Assembly (NCBI GenBank): GCA_030247855.1 | Contig: JAPDRN010000118.1 | Location: 40,627-104,626, forward strand | Length of the DNA: 64,000 bases | Direction: 5' to 3' | DNA from: Knufia peltigerae | Taxonomy: Eukaryota > Ascomycota > Eurotiomycetes > Chaetothyriales > Trichomeriaceae | Position numbers and translations under genes: made by a program | Notes under the pieces: model-generated | Database searches by the model: none | The model's input: only the letters and a program-made list of their open reading frames with translations | Told to the model about the DNA's origin: nothing | Shown here: in pieces, positions 11,493 to 22,034 of the stretch | Numbering within the stretch: position 1 is the first letter of the stretch | Layout of the letters: each line of letters starts with the position of its first letter

Positions 11493-12623
11493 AGGCGTTC
11501 ACTTCAAGCACGAGTTTGCTTCAAACAAAATCGGCTCCGATCGTCGATCAGGCAGGGCCAAAGAGGCCAGAGGAGGTGTATATCACACGAGTTCCAACTC
11601 TTTGGATGCCCATCTTCTGGCACAGCTGGCCCTTCGAGATTGGCTGGTCATCATCTCATCATCTCATCATCACAAAATGAAGACAACGTGATGTTCCTTC
11701 GCGAGTTTGGAATAAATGCTCGGCTTCTGTCCGCGTCAGGGCTGTTGGGCCTCTGGCCTCAAGAGACGCACACTCAGTCGCGAACTATGAACGTCGCACC
11801 GAGTTGCTTCACCGACTCGTCAGCGACGATCGTCTACTGTTACAATCGCGCATTCTCAGACACAGCATATTTGCTCCAAAAATCAGCACTCGCCGAATTT
11901 GGGATGACAGTGGGTTTGAGAGCTCCCCAGGATGCTTCCAAGGACCGAGTTCCTCACTGTTGCTTGTAGTCTTTACATGCGACCCACCTACCTATTTTTT
12001 TTGGCAACGATGAAAGAGTTTCGAACCCAGAGCTTGTGTTGGACAAGGCTACGCTGGAGTCTTGGGCAGATTACGAGAAGAAATCCACAAAGGCCTGGCT
12101 GCGGCAGATCAGCAGTTCTGGCCACGATGGACCTGATAATCATCCCAAGCGAAGTTCCCGCGGCTGGAAAAGTGCCTGGGTCGGACAAACCCACGTTTTG
12201 TGTTCCGCCAGTACCTGAGCGAATCACGTGTAGCGCTAGGACGGAACTGTGGCTTATGCTGAAGGTTGAAGATTTCACGTCTTGGTACATAGAGCAATCC
12301 AGTCGATGTGCAAATTGTAAACGATTGTGATTCCCAGCTCCGTGACGCAGCTTACTGACACGTAATCAGGTCCACGTACCTCGTGGATCGAGCATCAAAC
12401 ACCACGAGCAGTGTATCCTTAACTACCACATCTGGACTAGATTGCCAAGTCAAGGTCACGTGCCGCTGTCAAGATCAAAACCTCTCTACGCCTGGCTTTC
12501 CTGATTTTTTCATTCTCTTACGGCCCGAACATCCACGTTTATATGATCAGCGCATTGTACGACAAAGATTCAAAAATCGACAACTCACACACGCCGATCA
12601 CTCTCCGCCGTTGATGGTCCACG
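11493..12623. other. Intergenic region, 1.13 kb
   Basis: No supported gene. An ATC-type microsatellite patch lies at 11648-11672. CACGTG hexamers occur at 12225 and 12457 upstream of SPT10, but this hexamer is not enriched in the window. The ORFs here are short and unlike known proteins. Confidence 0.6.
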
Positions 12624-14472
12624 ATGCCGGCCCTGCTGGAGGACCCAGAGTCGGCCGTCGTTTATCGGCAATCTGGGCAGGGTCCGTATCCGACCCCAGA
12701 AAATCCGCAAATCCCCTCCTCCATTTTCCCTAGGACCGTCACGCTCAGGGATCGTGTTACAATTGCGACTCTTGTGCCTTTCTTCTCGCCTGAGGCAGTT
12801 CCGAAACGATTATTAGCTTATCTTTCCGAAAATCTCAACAAGGAGATCGAGGGTGGAGATACGTACCCGATGATCGACCCTCTGCCACTCGAGACTTTTG
12901 GGCCTTATTGGTTTGGTAATTTCGGTGCGGTCATGATCTTGGGTGATATTGGAGGTATTGAAGGGGTCCAGGACCTGGATCGAAACGGTGCTGACTGGGA
13001 CAAACTTTGTCTGGGGAGTTTCTACGTCAAACCCAACTACCCCGGTCGTAGTAGTCACGTATGCAATGGTGGTTTCCTGGTCACCCCAGCGGCACGAAAC
13101 AAAGGTGTCGGGAGGTCTATGGGCCGGTGCTATCTCGACTGGGCACCCCAATTAGTAAGTTCTGCTCGAGAGCGGATAGCGTGCCTCTGGCGGGAATTTG
13201 TCTAACACGCAATAGGGCTACACGTACTCTGTCTTCAACCTGGTCTACGAGTCCAATACTGCTTCCACAAGGATATGGGACTCGCTTGGATTCAAACGCA
13301 TTGGTAAGGTTCCTGGCTGTGGAAATTTGAAATCCTCCAGCGAACCTGTAGATGCCATCATTTACGGAAGAGATCTGAAAACGGACCTCGATGGTGATCA
13401 ATCCGAGGAGAGATTCGATAAAATTCGATACTACTTGAGACATCAATTATATCCACAGGGCGCGGGCAGGTCAGAAAAAAGCCGACTTAGGAGTGCCGCA
13501 ACGCACTATAAACTAGTGGGTGGTCAGGATGGTATCCCGGAAAAGCTCTTCTTGAAGGACAAGGAAGTCATTTCCGACCCTCAAGCACAATACGATATCG
13601 CCACACAGATACATCTACAGTCGCACGGAGGCATCAACAAAACCACTGCCATCATAGCTACCCAATATCACTGGATTCGCATCAAAGAAACCGTGAGTCA
13701 TGTGATCAAGAACTGTCCGGACTGTAAGGACGTGAACAAACCTCCAGTCAGTCGACTCGAAAACAGACCTCGAAGCAAGACAGTTGATGAAGCACCTGGG
13801 ACACTACCGGCACCGGCACCGGCAACGTCCCCGCCGTCGCCACCACCGCCGCCCCCTCCCCCTCCTCCTTCTACTCAACCTTCACTGCCTCCACAACCTC
13901 CACTGCCTCAACAACCTCCTGTCGAGATTCAAAGCACGTCTCAAGAAGATATAACCCCCAATCGTTTATCAGATCACGACTTCGCTTCAATACAGCAGCA
14001 AATGGATCTTGCTAATGACCATCTGACTGATCCCAATGGGCACCTGCAAAGTAATGGCAACCTCGATGCACATCTTCACCCTGAGCCGCATCTGCATCCG
14101 GAGCTGCACCCTGACGCCCATCTTCATGATGCGCATCTCAATGCTTATGATGAGATGGCCATCGACCCGCAGATCATGGAGCAGATCCAAGCCATGACCG
14201 AGTACGACCAGAATACACATGCTTATGTTCAAGCCGGATTGGGTCAATTTGAGGCTCCACACCTACAGTCGCATGATCCGCACGATTTTAATCATCAGCC
14301 CCAAGACCATGGCTTCATGAACGACGCCAACGGCGCCATCATGACACATGATCATGTCATGGACGACAGCGGCACAGGGACAGGGCTTAGCAACATGCAA
14401 CCTATTCAGCATGTGTTACCCATGGACTACCTCGAAACTCCGAACAATCAACAGTTTAAACTTGAGCAATGA
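12624..14472 (+). CDS. SPT10: SPT10-type GNAT acetyltransferase with integrase-like HHCC zinc finger
   Basis: Putative histone acetyltransferase; yeast Spt10 binds histone-gene promoters through an unusual zinc finger. Exons are 12624..13154 and 13216..14472, joined across a 61-base intron (GTAAGT to TAG), giving 595 aa. The GNAT part (about residues 75-230) contains the acetyl-CoA region VTPAARNKGVGRSMGRCYLDWAP, then YSVFNLVYESNTASTRIWDSLGFKRIG across the splice. Residues 310-347 hold His310-x3-His314 and Cys344-x2-Cys347, the HHCC spacing of retroviral integrase zinc domains and of Spt10. After it come a proline run (13819-13880) and a His-rich stretch (HLHPEPHLHPELHPDAHLH). The combination of domains makes the call strong. 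Confidence 0.9.
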
Positions 14473-15016
14473 AAGTGATGCTGTCGGGCGTTTTGGGAAA
14501 AGCTGGATTTATGGAGCACGCAGGTGAACGAGCTCACGACGATGATTTATACCGCGTCACGCAGAATGACCTTTCTCTTCGATATGAACATACTTTGATC
14601 AACAGCGATTTTAGAATACCCGATGCTTGAAGTACCGGAGTTGCGCCAAACTTGGGAAATCATAGAGTGTAGATAAAGATAAAAGAAACTTGCTTGGGGA
14701 GCAATTCCCGCCAATATGCTTGCCAAAATTCCTGACGAGGTCCACCTGAACTTGATATTCGACTCTTGACCCTCTCTTGTGTCTACCCGAGAGATCAAGA
14801 CATTCCTCGGCTCGTTTGGGCCAATCCGACTAATCCTAATCGAGACAATCTCCTCTCGCTATCTCTAACCTAACTCACTCACGACCTGGTATCTGCCTGA
14901 GTCTGCTGTTGATCAAGCCTAGTCTCACTCGTATTCGCATCAATCGGAACAAGTCTCTCTGACATCGAACATGAAGGTGTCACTGGCCAGCGTTCCGATC
15001 ACCATGCATAGTTACA
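14473..15016. promoter_or_regulatory. Upstream region of the Zn2Cys6 regulator, with an overlapping uORF
   Basis: This 544-base gap has a CT-rich leader at 14760-14960. An upstream ATG at 14971 opens a 21-codon ORF that ends at 15036, 17 bases beyond the first codon of the regulator and in another frame. A ribosome starting there would skip the main start. Confidence 0.6.
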
Positions 15017-16765
15017 ATGGAGAATGTGAAGCCTAAAAGACCACCGCGACCTCCACCGAAACTACGCACCAAAACCGGCTGCCACAAATGCCGTGAACGT
15101 GAGTGGCTCAACTTGAGCATGCTTGTGTATTGCTGTTGCGCGTATCATTGGGAGGGATTTCTTCTGACCAACAGTAGGACGTAAAAAGTGCGATGAAAAA
15201 AAGCCGAGATGCGGCGCTTGTACGAAGCTGCAACTCGACTGCAGTTACCGAGAGACATCGTGCTCTCCTCGTCAGCCTTCACATGACGCAATTCCTCTAC
15301 CAGTTACAACGCCAGAGACCGAGGACAAAGTTGTTGATGTGATCCTGCCTTCGCCGCTGGATTCCACCGTGAGCTTCAATCCATCAGTGCTAAAGACAAA
15401 GCGTGATTGGATGGTGTTTCAGTACGCCTCGACGAGATTCATCCAATTACTCACTACGCCGGACGCAACGGCCGAATTCCGCGATGTGTCTTTTGTATTC
15501 GCGATTGGATTTCACGAGCCATGGGTCATGCACGCAGCGCTGGCTCCGGCGGCGTTGCACGCCTCGTGTGCTGCGTTGATGCCTCGAGAGGATGCCATGG
15601 TGTACACTGAGAGTGCTCTCCGTGGTCTTCGAAAGGCCATCGAACGATCCCAGGTCATTGCTGACAAAGGAGAGACCTTTTTGGCAGCATCTCTTTTCCT
15701 AGGGGTCTTCGAGGTTAGCCAGGCCTCCAATTTGGATTATTCACAATTCGCTGATTGACTTTTTAGGACTTTTACTCGGCTCCGGCAAGTCAATGTTTGA
15801 CTCACTACAAAGCTATTGCTCGAGTGCTTGAGGAACAGACTGTAAAAACACGCCGTTTGGATTTGGATCAACTGTCGGTCTTTCAACGTACTCTTCTCGA
15901 CTCGGTGCTTTACCATTTTGCCACCAGGTTGATCTTTGAAGAGGACGTCGATGCCGTTTGCGAATCATTCCCCTCTCAAACTATAGCCATGTATATCGAT
16001 GCACTGGAAAGTGGGACACAGCAAAGTCACGAATCATCTTCGATTCTTCCAGTCCTTGGGCGATGTAAGCCCAGTCTTTTCCTTCTGATCTATCAGATTA
16101 CCTGGCTCAGCAGGCAGGTGCCGCTCGACAAACACAGCAGCAATCACACGCTTGCCGTTGAATGTCTGGAGGAGCTAGACAAGCTCTTCTATACAAGCCC
16201 AGTTCTAAATTTCGACGGAGTCTCTTCATCTGGTGATGATTCATCGAGGACGCCGAGCAACACCGATGTCGCTGCGAAACTCTACTTCTTGGCTACCAAA
16301 GTTTTCCTTGTGAAAGTTTTGGACCCAGGTCAAGTGCAGAGCACCTCGAGACAAATTTCTGCCATGCTGCAGCAAGCGTTTGAACTGCTCAGCTGTTTTG
16401 ACGGAGCTGCCCCTTGTGCGCAATTCATCTGCTGGTCGATTCTTGTCTTGGGCTGTGCTGCCTGCCCAACAAGCAAGATCGAGACATGTGCTGAGTCTGA
16501 CTTGCCAGTTGACAGTGGCGCTGAAGTACGCTTGAACATGAGGACTCTTATTCAACGACAACTATTGCAAATCTGGAAGACCTCCTACTCTGGGTATGTC
16601 AAACGAACAGCTGGCGCTCTGGACAAGATATGGAGCCTTCCCGACTTTCTGGTACGCGATGTTTCAAAACTCGTCTCGACAGCCGGAGTTGAATACGATG
16701 GTTTGAACGCCCTGGTGTACAGTGGGGGTCTGGGACAAGCCTTGCTTTATTTGCCTATCTCTTGA
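15017..16765 (+). CDS. Zn2Cys6 fungal transcription factor
   Basis: Sequence-specific nuclear regulator. Exons are 15017..15098, 15178..15713 and 15767..16765, giving 538 aa. The first splice is needed to complete the zinc cluster: Cys22-x2-Cys25-x6-Cys32-x6-Cys39-x2-Cys42-x6-Cys49, with basic RERRKKC between the second and third Cys. Downstream, from about residue 85, comes a helical region typical of the small fungal-specific TF domain (WMVFQYASTRF, HAALAPAALHASCAAL). Intron 2 (53 bases) joins FLGVFE to DFYSAPASQ. The gene is convergent with the amidase (232 bases between stops), and the oxidoreductase and transporter lie beyond it, so it may be the regulator of that block (inference). No specific orthologue recognised. 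Confidence 0.88.
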
Positions 16766-16997
16766 GCGAAACGACGCAGATTCCAGCACGTCCTTATGAA
16801 GTTTTCACACGTGGAGGGCGAAGGACTTGAGCACTATACCGGCATCCTCTAGGAGCAGATATGGACTCAAGTCCCCTCATCCCGACTTCAAACTTCATTC
16901 TCACTACAGGTTCCGCTGACTTTAAGACCTGAGAGCATGGTTGTTCGATATTCATTGCTTAAACACTCTGCACTACATACCAGCGACATCGTATCTT

Positions 16998-18845
16998 CTA
17001 AGCTCGCTTCAAACATTCGTCAATGACTTTTGTCACCTGCAAACATTCTTCATCTCGCATCTTGCTCGTGAAAATTTGGAGCGAACAAGGTGCGCCATCC
17101 ATCAATTCAGGATCATCTAGAATCTTTGTTAGTCTTGATTTCAATCCTCGGTAACGACTTACAGTCTGGTGCTCCTTGTCCTGCCTGCACCTTCCACGGT
17201 TCTGGGTCCAACTCTTTCGAAGCCTTTCCGAACGGTATGACGCACGCCGGATACTGGTCACACATTAATCAGCCGGAGTTCAAGAGAGGGGGTCCGGGTG
17301 CCTACATCAAGCAGGTTCAGGAAGGCCGTGAAAGGTGGCCACCCAAAATTGTCATGGGGCACAGCAGTGTTTTGCGCAGCTGGCGCGAGCACTGCATCCA
17401 ATTTTTTCTCCAACCAAATTGTTCGCCAATTCTCACAGAGTTCCTGTCTTTTCACCGTGAGAAGAGCATATTTGTGAAGAAAATCAAGTCCATCTAGCTT
17501 GGGAACGAAGTTGTAATGGCCAGCATTACCAGGTCCAATTTGTGCGGCGACAGACGGCACTGGTGGCTCGCCGCTCGCATCTATGAACCCCTTGGATGTC
17601 GCGGTATGGAGGCCGAAGATTTCGCAGGCCACCTCGTTAGCATCTGAAACTTGGCCTTCAGCGGGCGTTAGGTACACGAGATCATGGCCAGCTGCTTCGA
17701 GCTTGTTGGCAGCCTCGGCCAAGGCCCGCTTGATTGGAGGTTGCAGCGGGTACACACGATCTTCTGACATGACACCGATCCTCAGTTTGGACTTGGTGTT
17801 GGGCCCGAGTCTACGCCATGGGACGTCGATGGCTGTCGAGTCGAGCAGTGCGGGGGTGGTGTCGAGCACTGCTTTGGTGAAGATTTCGAGTGCGTCGACA
17901 TCGTTGGTGAGGGGCCCGGCAGAAGCGGTGATGGGCTTCCATCCTGCGAGCGATGGAATCTGCTGGCCTCCGTACGGGATTCGAGAGCTTGTCGGTTTGA
18001 AACCGTAGGTACCTGCCCTTTTGTCAGCTTTCGCGACATGTCTCAGCAGAGTCTACATATTCGCCTGACATACCACAGCACAGTGCGGGAATACGGACTG
18101 AACCTGCGACGTCAGTGCCGACACCCAGGGGCGAACCTCGAAAGGCCACCAATGCACCTTCTCCTCCGCTCGAACCTCCGGCATTGAGAGCCGTGTTGTG
18201 TGGGTTCAAGGCGCGTCCGAAAATGTTATTGTCGGAGTCGGCAGTCATGAGTGTTTGAGGAATATTTGTCTTCACATAAAGCACGGCACCCAGACTGAGG
18301 AGGATGTCCACCAGTGGTGAATTGGCGGTTGATTTCTTTCCTAGAAAAGAAACGTACCCAATCGAGGCCTCCTGTCCCTTGATCTGGAACCCGTCTTTAA
18401 TGCTTATCGGGAGACCGTGCAATGGGCCTAATTTCTCTCCCTTGGCTCTGCGCTCGTCAAGAGATTTGGCCCTGCCGATGGCCTCATCGAAGAATGTTTC
18501 CGTCAGGCAGAATGTCAATTGCTGGGCGATGGCAGCTCTCTTGCAAAAGGCGGTCGTCACATCAACAGAGGTGAATTCGCCCGAAGCCAATTTGCCGAGA
18601 AGAGCCTCAACGGTGTAATTCTCCGTGATGTCCAACTCATGATCGGTCAAGATGCCAGACTTTCTCGGAATATCCAAGGCGATCAAGTTGTTTGGGTTCT
18701 TGTCAAGCGGAAGGGATAACGAGTCCAAGATTGAAGATGGTAGCAACCAGTTCTTTGGAATGGCAGCTCGCCCTTCTTCTCTCTTTCGAGCGACGATATC
18801 TTGCCAACTCAGTTTCTGTTCTGTGGTGGTTGTGATTGAGCCCAT
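16998..18845 (-). CDS. Amidase-signature-family amidase (acetamidase/AmdS type)
   Basis: Hydrolyses an amide to a carboxylate plus ammonia. Exons are 18845..18074, 18012..17306, 17253..17163 and 17116..16998, giving 562 aa, the length of fungal acetamidases. The Ser-cisSer-Lys triad is intact: Lys150 in LPISIKDGF, Ser225/226 in NAGGSSGGEG and nucleophile Ser249 in GVGTDVAGSVRIPA. The N-terminal SWQDIVARKREEGRAAIP and the end YDPELMDGAPCSLQI also match the AmdS branch. All four exons join in frame. The gene is divergent from a FAD oxidoreductase over 634 bases and convergent with a Zn2Cys6 factor. The substrate cannot be read from sequence; acetamide, formamide, aryl amides or fatty amides are all possible. 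Confidence 0.92.
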
Positions 18846-19479
18846 CTTGAGGTATCGAGACTGTTTACTTTTTGTTCTTGATTTCCCGGTCGGGATATAT
18901 TGCTTGTACTCGAAAAGCGCCTTTGCTCAACCAAAGGACGAGTCTATGTAGGTAGTCCAGGGAGGTGCTAGACAAGTCGACAATCTGACGTTGATATGAG
19001 TGTTCAGTCTCACGCTTGGGGAGAAGTGCACCTCGGTGATAACAGATGTCGATTTCATCTCCACCATTGAATGATTTCTATCTTGGTTAGTATGTACCTC
19101 GGTAGACAATATCATTTGACGGTAACTAGTTGACGGCCTGGAGAATGGGTGCCTCTGTACGCATTTCTCCGCCTCGTGATGGACCTATCAGCACCAGTTG
19201 CGCCGACACCATTTAAGCTTCTCCAGGGACTGAAATCGTTCTAGCTTGACATCTAGAAAGTGGATTGATCTGGCTTCAAAGCATGGCTCTTGAGTGCGGC
19301 AAGATGCTTTCGACATGCGCTCGTGCCTCGACTCGGGTCCCAAGTATTTCAATGGCGGGCAGTCCTCGTTGCAATCTGCAAATCATAGAGGCCGCAAAAC
19401 GACAAAGACACGATACGACAGTCTGATTAACGAGGGGCCTTTTTGATTCTGAAATATCAGCAAGGGTGAAACAAAATCC
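18846..19479. promoter_or_regulatory. Divergent promoter between amidase and FAD oxidoreductase
   Basis: These 634 bases are shared by two outward-facing catabolic genes. An everted CCG-N2-CGG lies at 18886-18893, 41 bases before the amidase start, and might suit a zinc-cluster protein. Two GATA-factor-like sites occur (TGATAA at 19037, and AGATAG on the minus strand at 19078-19083), about the number expected by chance. No ORF of note. Confidence 0.55.
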
Positions 19480-21002
19480 ATGGATTCATCTACAGATCCT
19501 TCTATCTGGCAGACTCTGACCACGAGGCTGAGTCGTGACCCTGGCACACCGGTCGATGATCCAACCATATCATTCTGGCAAGAACCACCACTTCCAATAG
19601 CTCAACATGCATCTTCACGTTTACCTAAAGACGCGGACATTGTCATCATCGGCTCTGGCATCACCGGGATCAGCACGGCCCTGCATCTGCTTCGAAGAGA
19701 TCCAAAGTTGAACATTGTCATGCTCGAGGCGAGAACCGCCATTTCTGGAGCCACGGGTCGAAATGGCGGACACATAAAAGCGGTACCCTGGGCCGACTAC
19801 TACGCTCTCAAGGAAGCCTATGGCAAAGAGAGTGCAATGAAGATCACCAAGTTTCGCCTCGCGCATCTCGAAGCCATGGTCGCCGAAGCAGAGGCGCTGG
19901 GGGAAGAAGGGAAAGTTGGGCTGGTACGACGGGTCGACGGTGTCTGTGCGATATACGACAAAGAAGTCTGGCAGCAAGCAAAGATGAAACTGGCCACTTT
20001 TCTAGACGACTTTCCTGAAGAACGAGGGAAGTGGACCATGCACGAAGACGAAAATGAACTAAAGGTGAGCAGACCATTTGGACACCATCATCTCGATGAC
20101 ACTTTGCTGATGTTTTCTTTGCTACTCAGGATCTCGAAGTGGCCAACGCTCATGGCTGTATAGTAGGCCGTGCAGGAGCAGCGTGGCCATATCGGTTTCT
20201 AGGGGTCATATTGTCACGATTGTTACAAGGCGGGCAATTGTCACTAGAGACGCATACGGTGGCCAAGGACATTCAACGCACAAAGTCAGCACCTACCCAT
20301 GCGTACGAGGTCCACACCACAAGAGGCACGATACTAACAAAACACGTCCTCCATTGCACGAATGGTCACGCGGCTCATTTGCTCCCTGCGCTACAAGGTA
20401 AACTGTACCCGTTGAGGGGACAAATGACCGTCCAGACGGTAAACCCTGAATTCCCCCGGACCGGGGCCCAGAGGTCTTACAGTCCCATGTGGGCCAAAGG
20501 TTTCGATTACATCACACAGTCCCCTGGCGAGGACGGTTCTCTATACCTAGGCGGCGGACTTTTGCAAGATGGTGGTTTGGAGAAAGACGAAGACTTGGGT
20601 AACCCGGATGATAGTTCTTTGAGTGCGGGTTGCCTGAGACATCTTGAATCTGTACCTAGCCGGGCTTTCGTTCGCGGGAAAGGGTCGAGCATCGAAAAGA
20701 AATGGACGGGGATCATGGGTTTCACTGGTGATGGATTGCCTCTGGTTGATCGTGTTCATAAGTTTCTTTCTGGGCGGGAAGAGTGTGATGACGACCCTCG
20801 GGCTGGTGGCGAGTGGATTGCGGCTGGTTGGGATGGGTATGGCATGGTCCATTGTTGGTTGACAGGTAAAGCTCTCGCCGCCATGGTTTTGGGTCACGAG
20901 GATGAGGTCGTCGAATGGTTCCCACGTCAAGAATTTGCATGTACCGAAGAAAGATTGGGAAAGATGAATCCCGAGAGTGCCTTGAGACACTTGCTGGGTT
21001 AG
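19480..21002 (+). CDS. FAD-dependent oxidoreductase, DAO (D-amino-acid/glycine oxidase) family
   Basis: Flavoenzyme expected to oxidise an amine or amino acid with release of H2O2. Exons are 19480..20064 and 20130..21002, joined across a 65-base intron, giving 485 aa. The FAD Rossmann motif is at residues 53-84: IVIIGSGITGISTALHL, then a strand ending in Glu83 that would bind ribose. It is followed by ISGATGRNGGHI, a DAO-family flavin motif. Later blocks are LYPLRGQMTVQT and IMGFTGDGLPLVDR with GEWIAAGWDGYGMVHCW, the C-terminal FAD contact. The family includes sarcosine, proline, glycine and gamma-glutamylputrescine oxidases; I cannot choose among them. It lacks a peroxisomal SKL-type end (the end is RHLLG). 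Confidence 0.88.
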
Positions 21003-21043
21003 GTTAAAAACGTTATTATCTTGTTAGGTAGGTAGGTAGACAT

Positions 21044-21052
21044 TACGGAGTA
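21044..21052 (+). repeat. TACGGAGTA intergenic motif, copy 2
   Basis: Exact match beginning 42 bases after the stop codon of the oxidoreductase, in the same orientation as that gene. Confidence 0.8.
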
Positions 21053-21827
21053 GGGCATTCGTCTTCCTTTGCCGAGAAAGCCGGGGGGGGAAAGGGATTG
21101 ATTGCAAAAGATGGAGTTTACATTGTGTCTTGTTGTACAGTATGTTTCTTGCCAACGTCGCCGGCAATTGAGAGATGGTCTAGACCTTTGGTTTTCTTAA
21201 TCTGTACATTGTGCACATAATGTATGGACACACTACCTTACCTATCGATATCGCGGATGGATAGATACATACGGTCAAGCCCTGTACTGTACACGTAGTG
21301 CGAAGGTAGATAATGGGGTAAATTTTGACACTATGCCAGAATTAGAAGGTTGACCCTGAAGGAGTACATAAGTCATTCGGGACTTTATCAAACAGCGATA
21401 AAGAGACAATGTTAAGTCGATCCCTTGTACGGCGCAAAGCGTGTTTATTGGTCGCTCCTCCTTAGAACAACCCTCGGCGCCTTCAGCAAGCTAATTCATT
21501 CATTCTTCTTGTTTCTAGTTCACTAGAGGCAAGCAGCTATACGCGAGATCTACATACTCGTTGTCCTGGGCACAAGGACCTACGATCCTAATGTCGACCT
21601 TCTCCGCAATTTCGAGATGCACACTCTCCGTATCTCGCTGGGCTAGACCAAAACCAGGTTGGGACTCTCGCGTGGCCAAGATTCAAATGATAATGCTAAA
21701 TAATGACCATTGATAACGAGAACATCAACTTACCCAGCTACCCGTGTTATCTGCCTACATAAGTGGTTGAAGTAGTGTCTTTCTTCCTCCATCAAACAAA
21801 GTATATTGAGATATTGATATAACCTGT

Positions 21828-21848
21828 CCTCCCTCCCTCCCTCCCTCC
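21828..21848. repeat. (CCTC)n microsatellite
   Basis: About five tandem CCTC units inside the pyrimidine-rich leader region of the MFS gene. Confidence 0.85.
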
Positions 21849-22034
21849 TGTCTGGACGGCGGCCCCCAAAAGACTCGACCACCTCAACACCACCTCCTCC
21901 TCTTCCTCTCCCCCCCTCTCCTCTACTTTCCAACCATACAACCAGGACACTGTTCTTCTCTTCTTTCTTCTTTTCCTCATCCATTCTACTCCTCATACAA
22001 CCCAATCAATACACGTGATATATCTCTCCCCAAA

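Larger units (their letters stand above)
21003..22034. promoter_or_regulatory. Intergenic region upstream of the MFS transporter
   Basis: One kilobase without a supported gene. Just after the oxidoreductase stop come a TAGG run (21026-21038) and a TACGGAGTA copy. A CCTC tandem repeat at 21828-21848 and long pyrimidine tracts to 21990 precede the transporter start and look like a fungal core promoter and leader. Confidence 0.6.

Noticed and set aside
689..12462. CACGTG hexamers as a regulatory theme (689, 12225, 12457 and others)
   Set aside because: A palindromic hexamer is expected about 16 times in 64 kb; I saw no excess.
18846..19479. GATA-factor sites as evidence for nitrogen control of the amidase/oxidase promoter
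   Set aside because: Two HGATAR matches in 634 bases is about the chance expectation (near 1.9 counting both strands).
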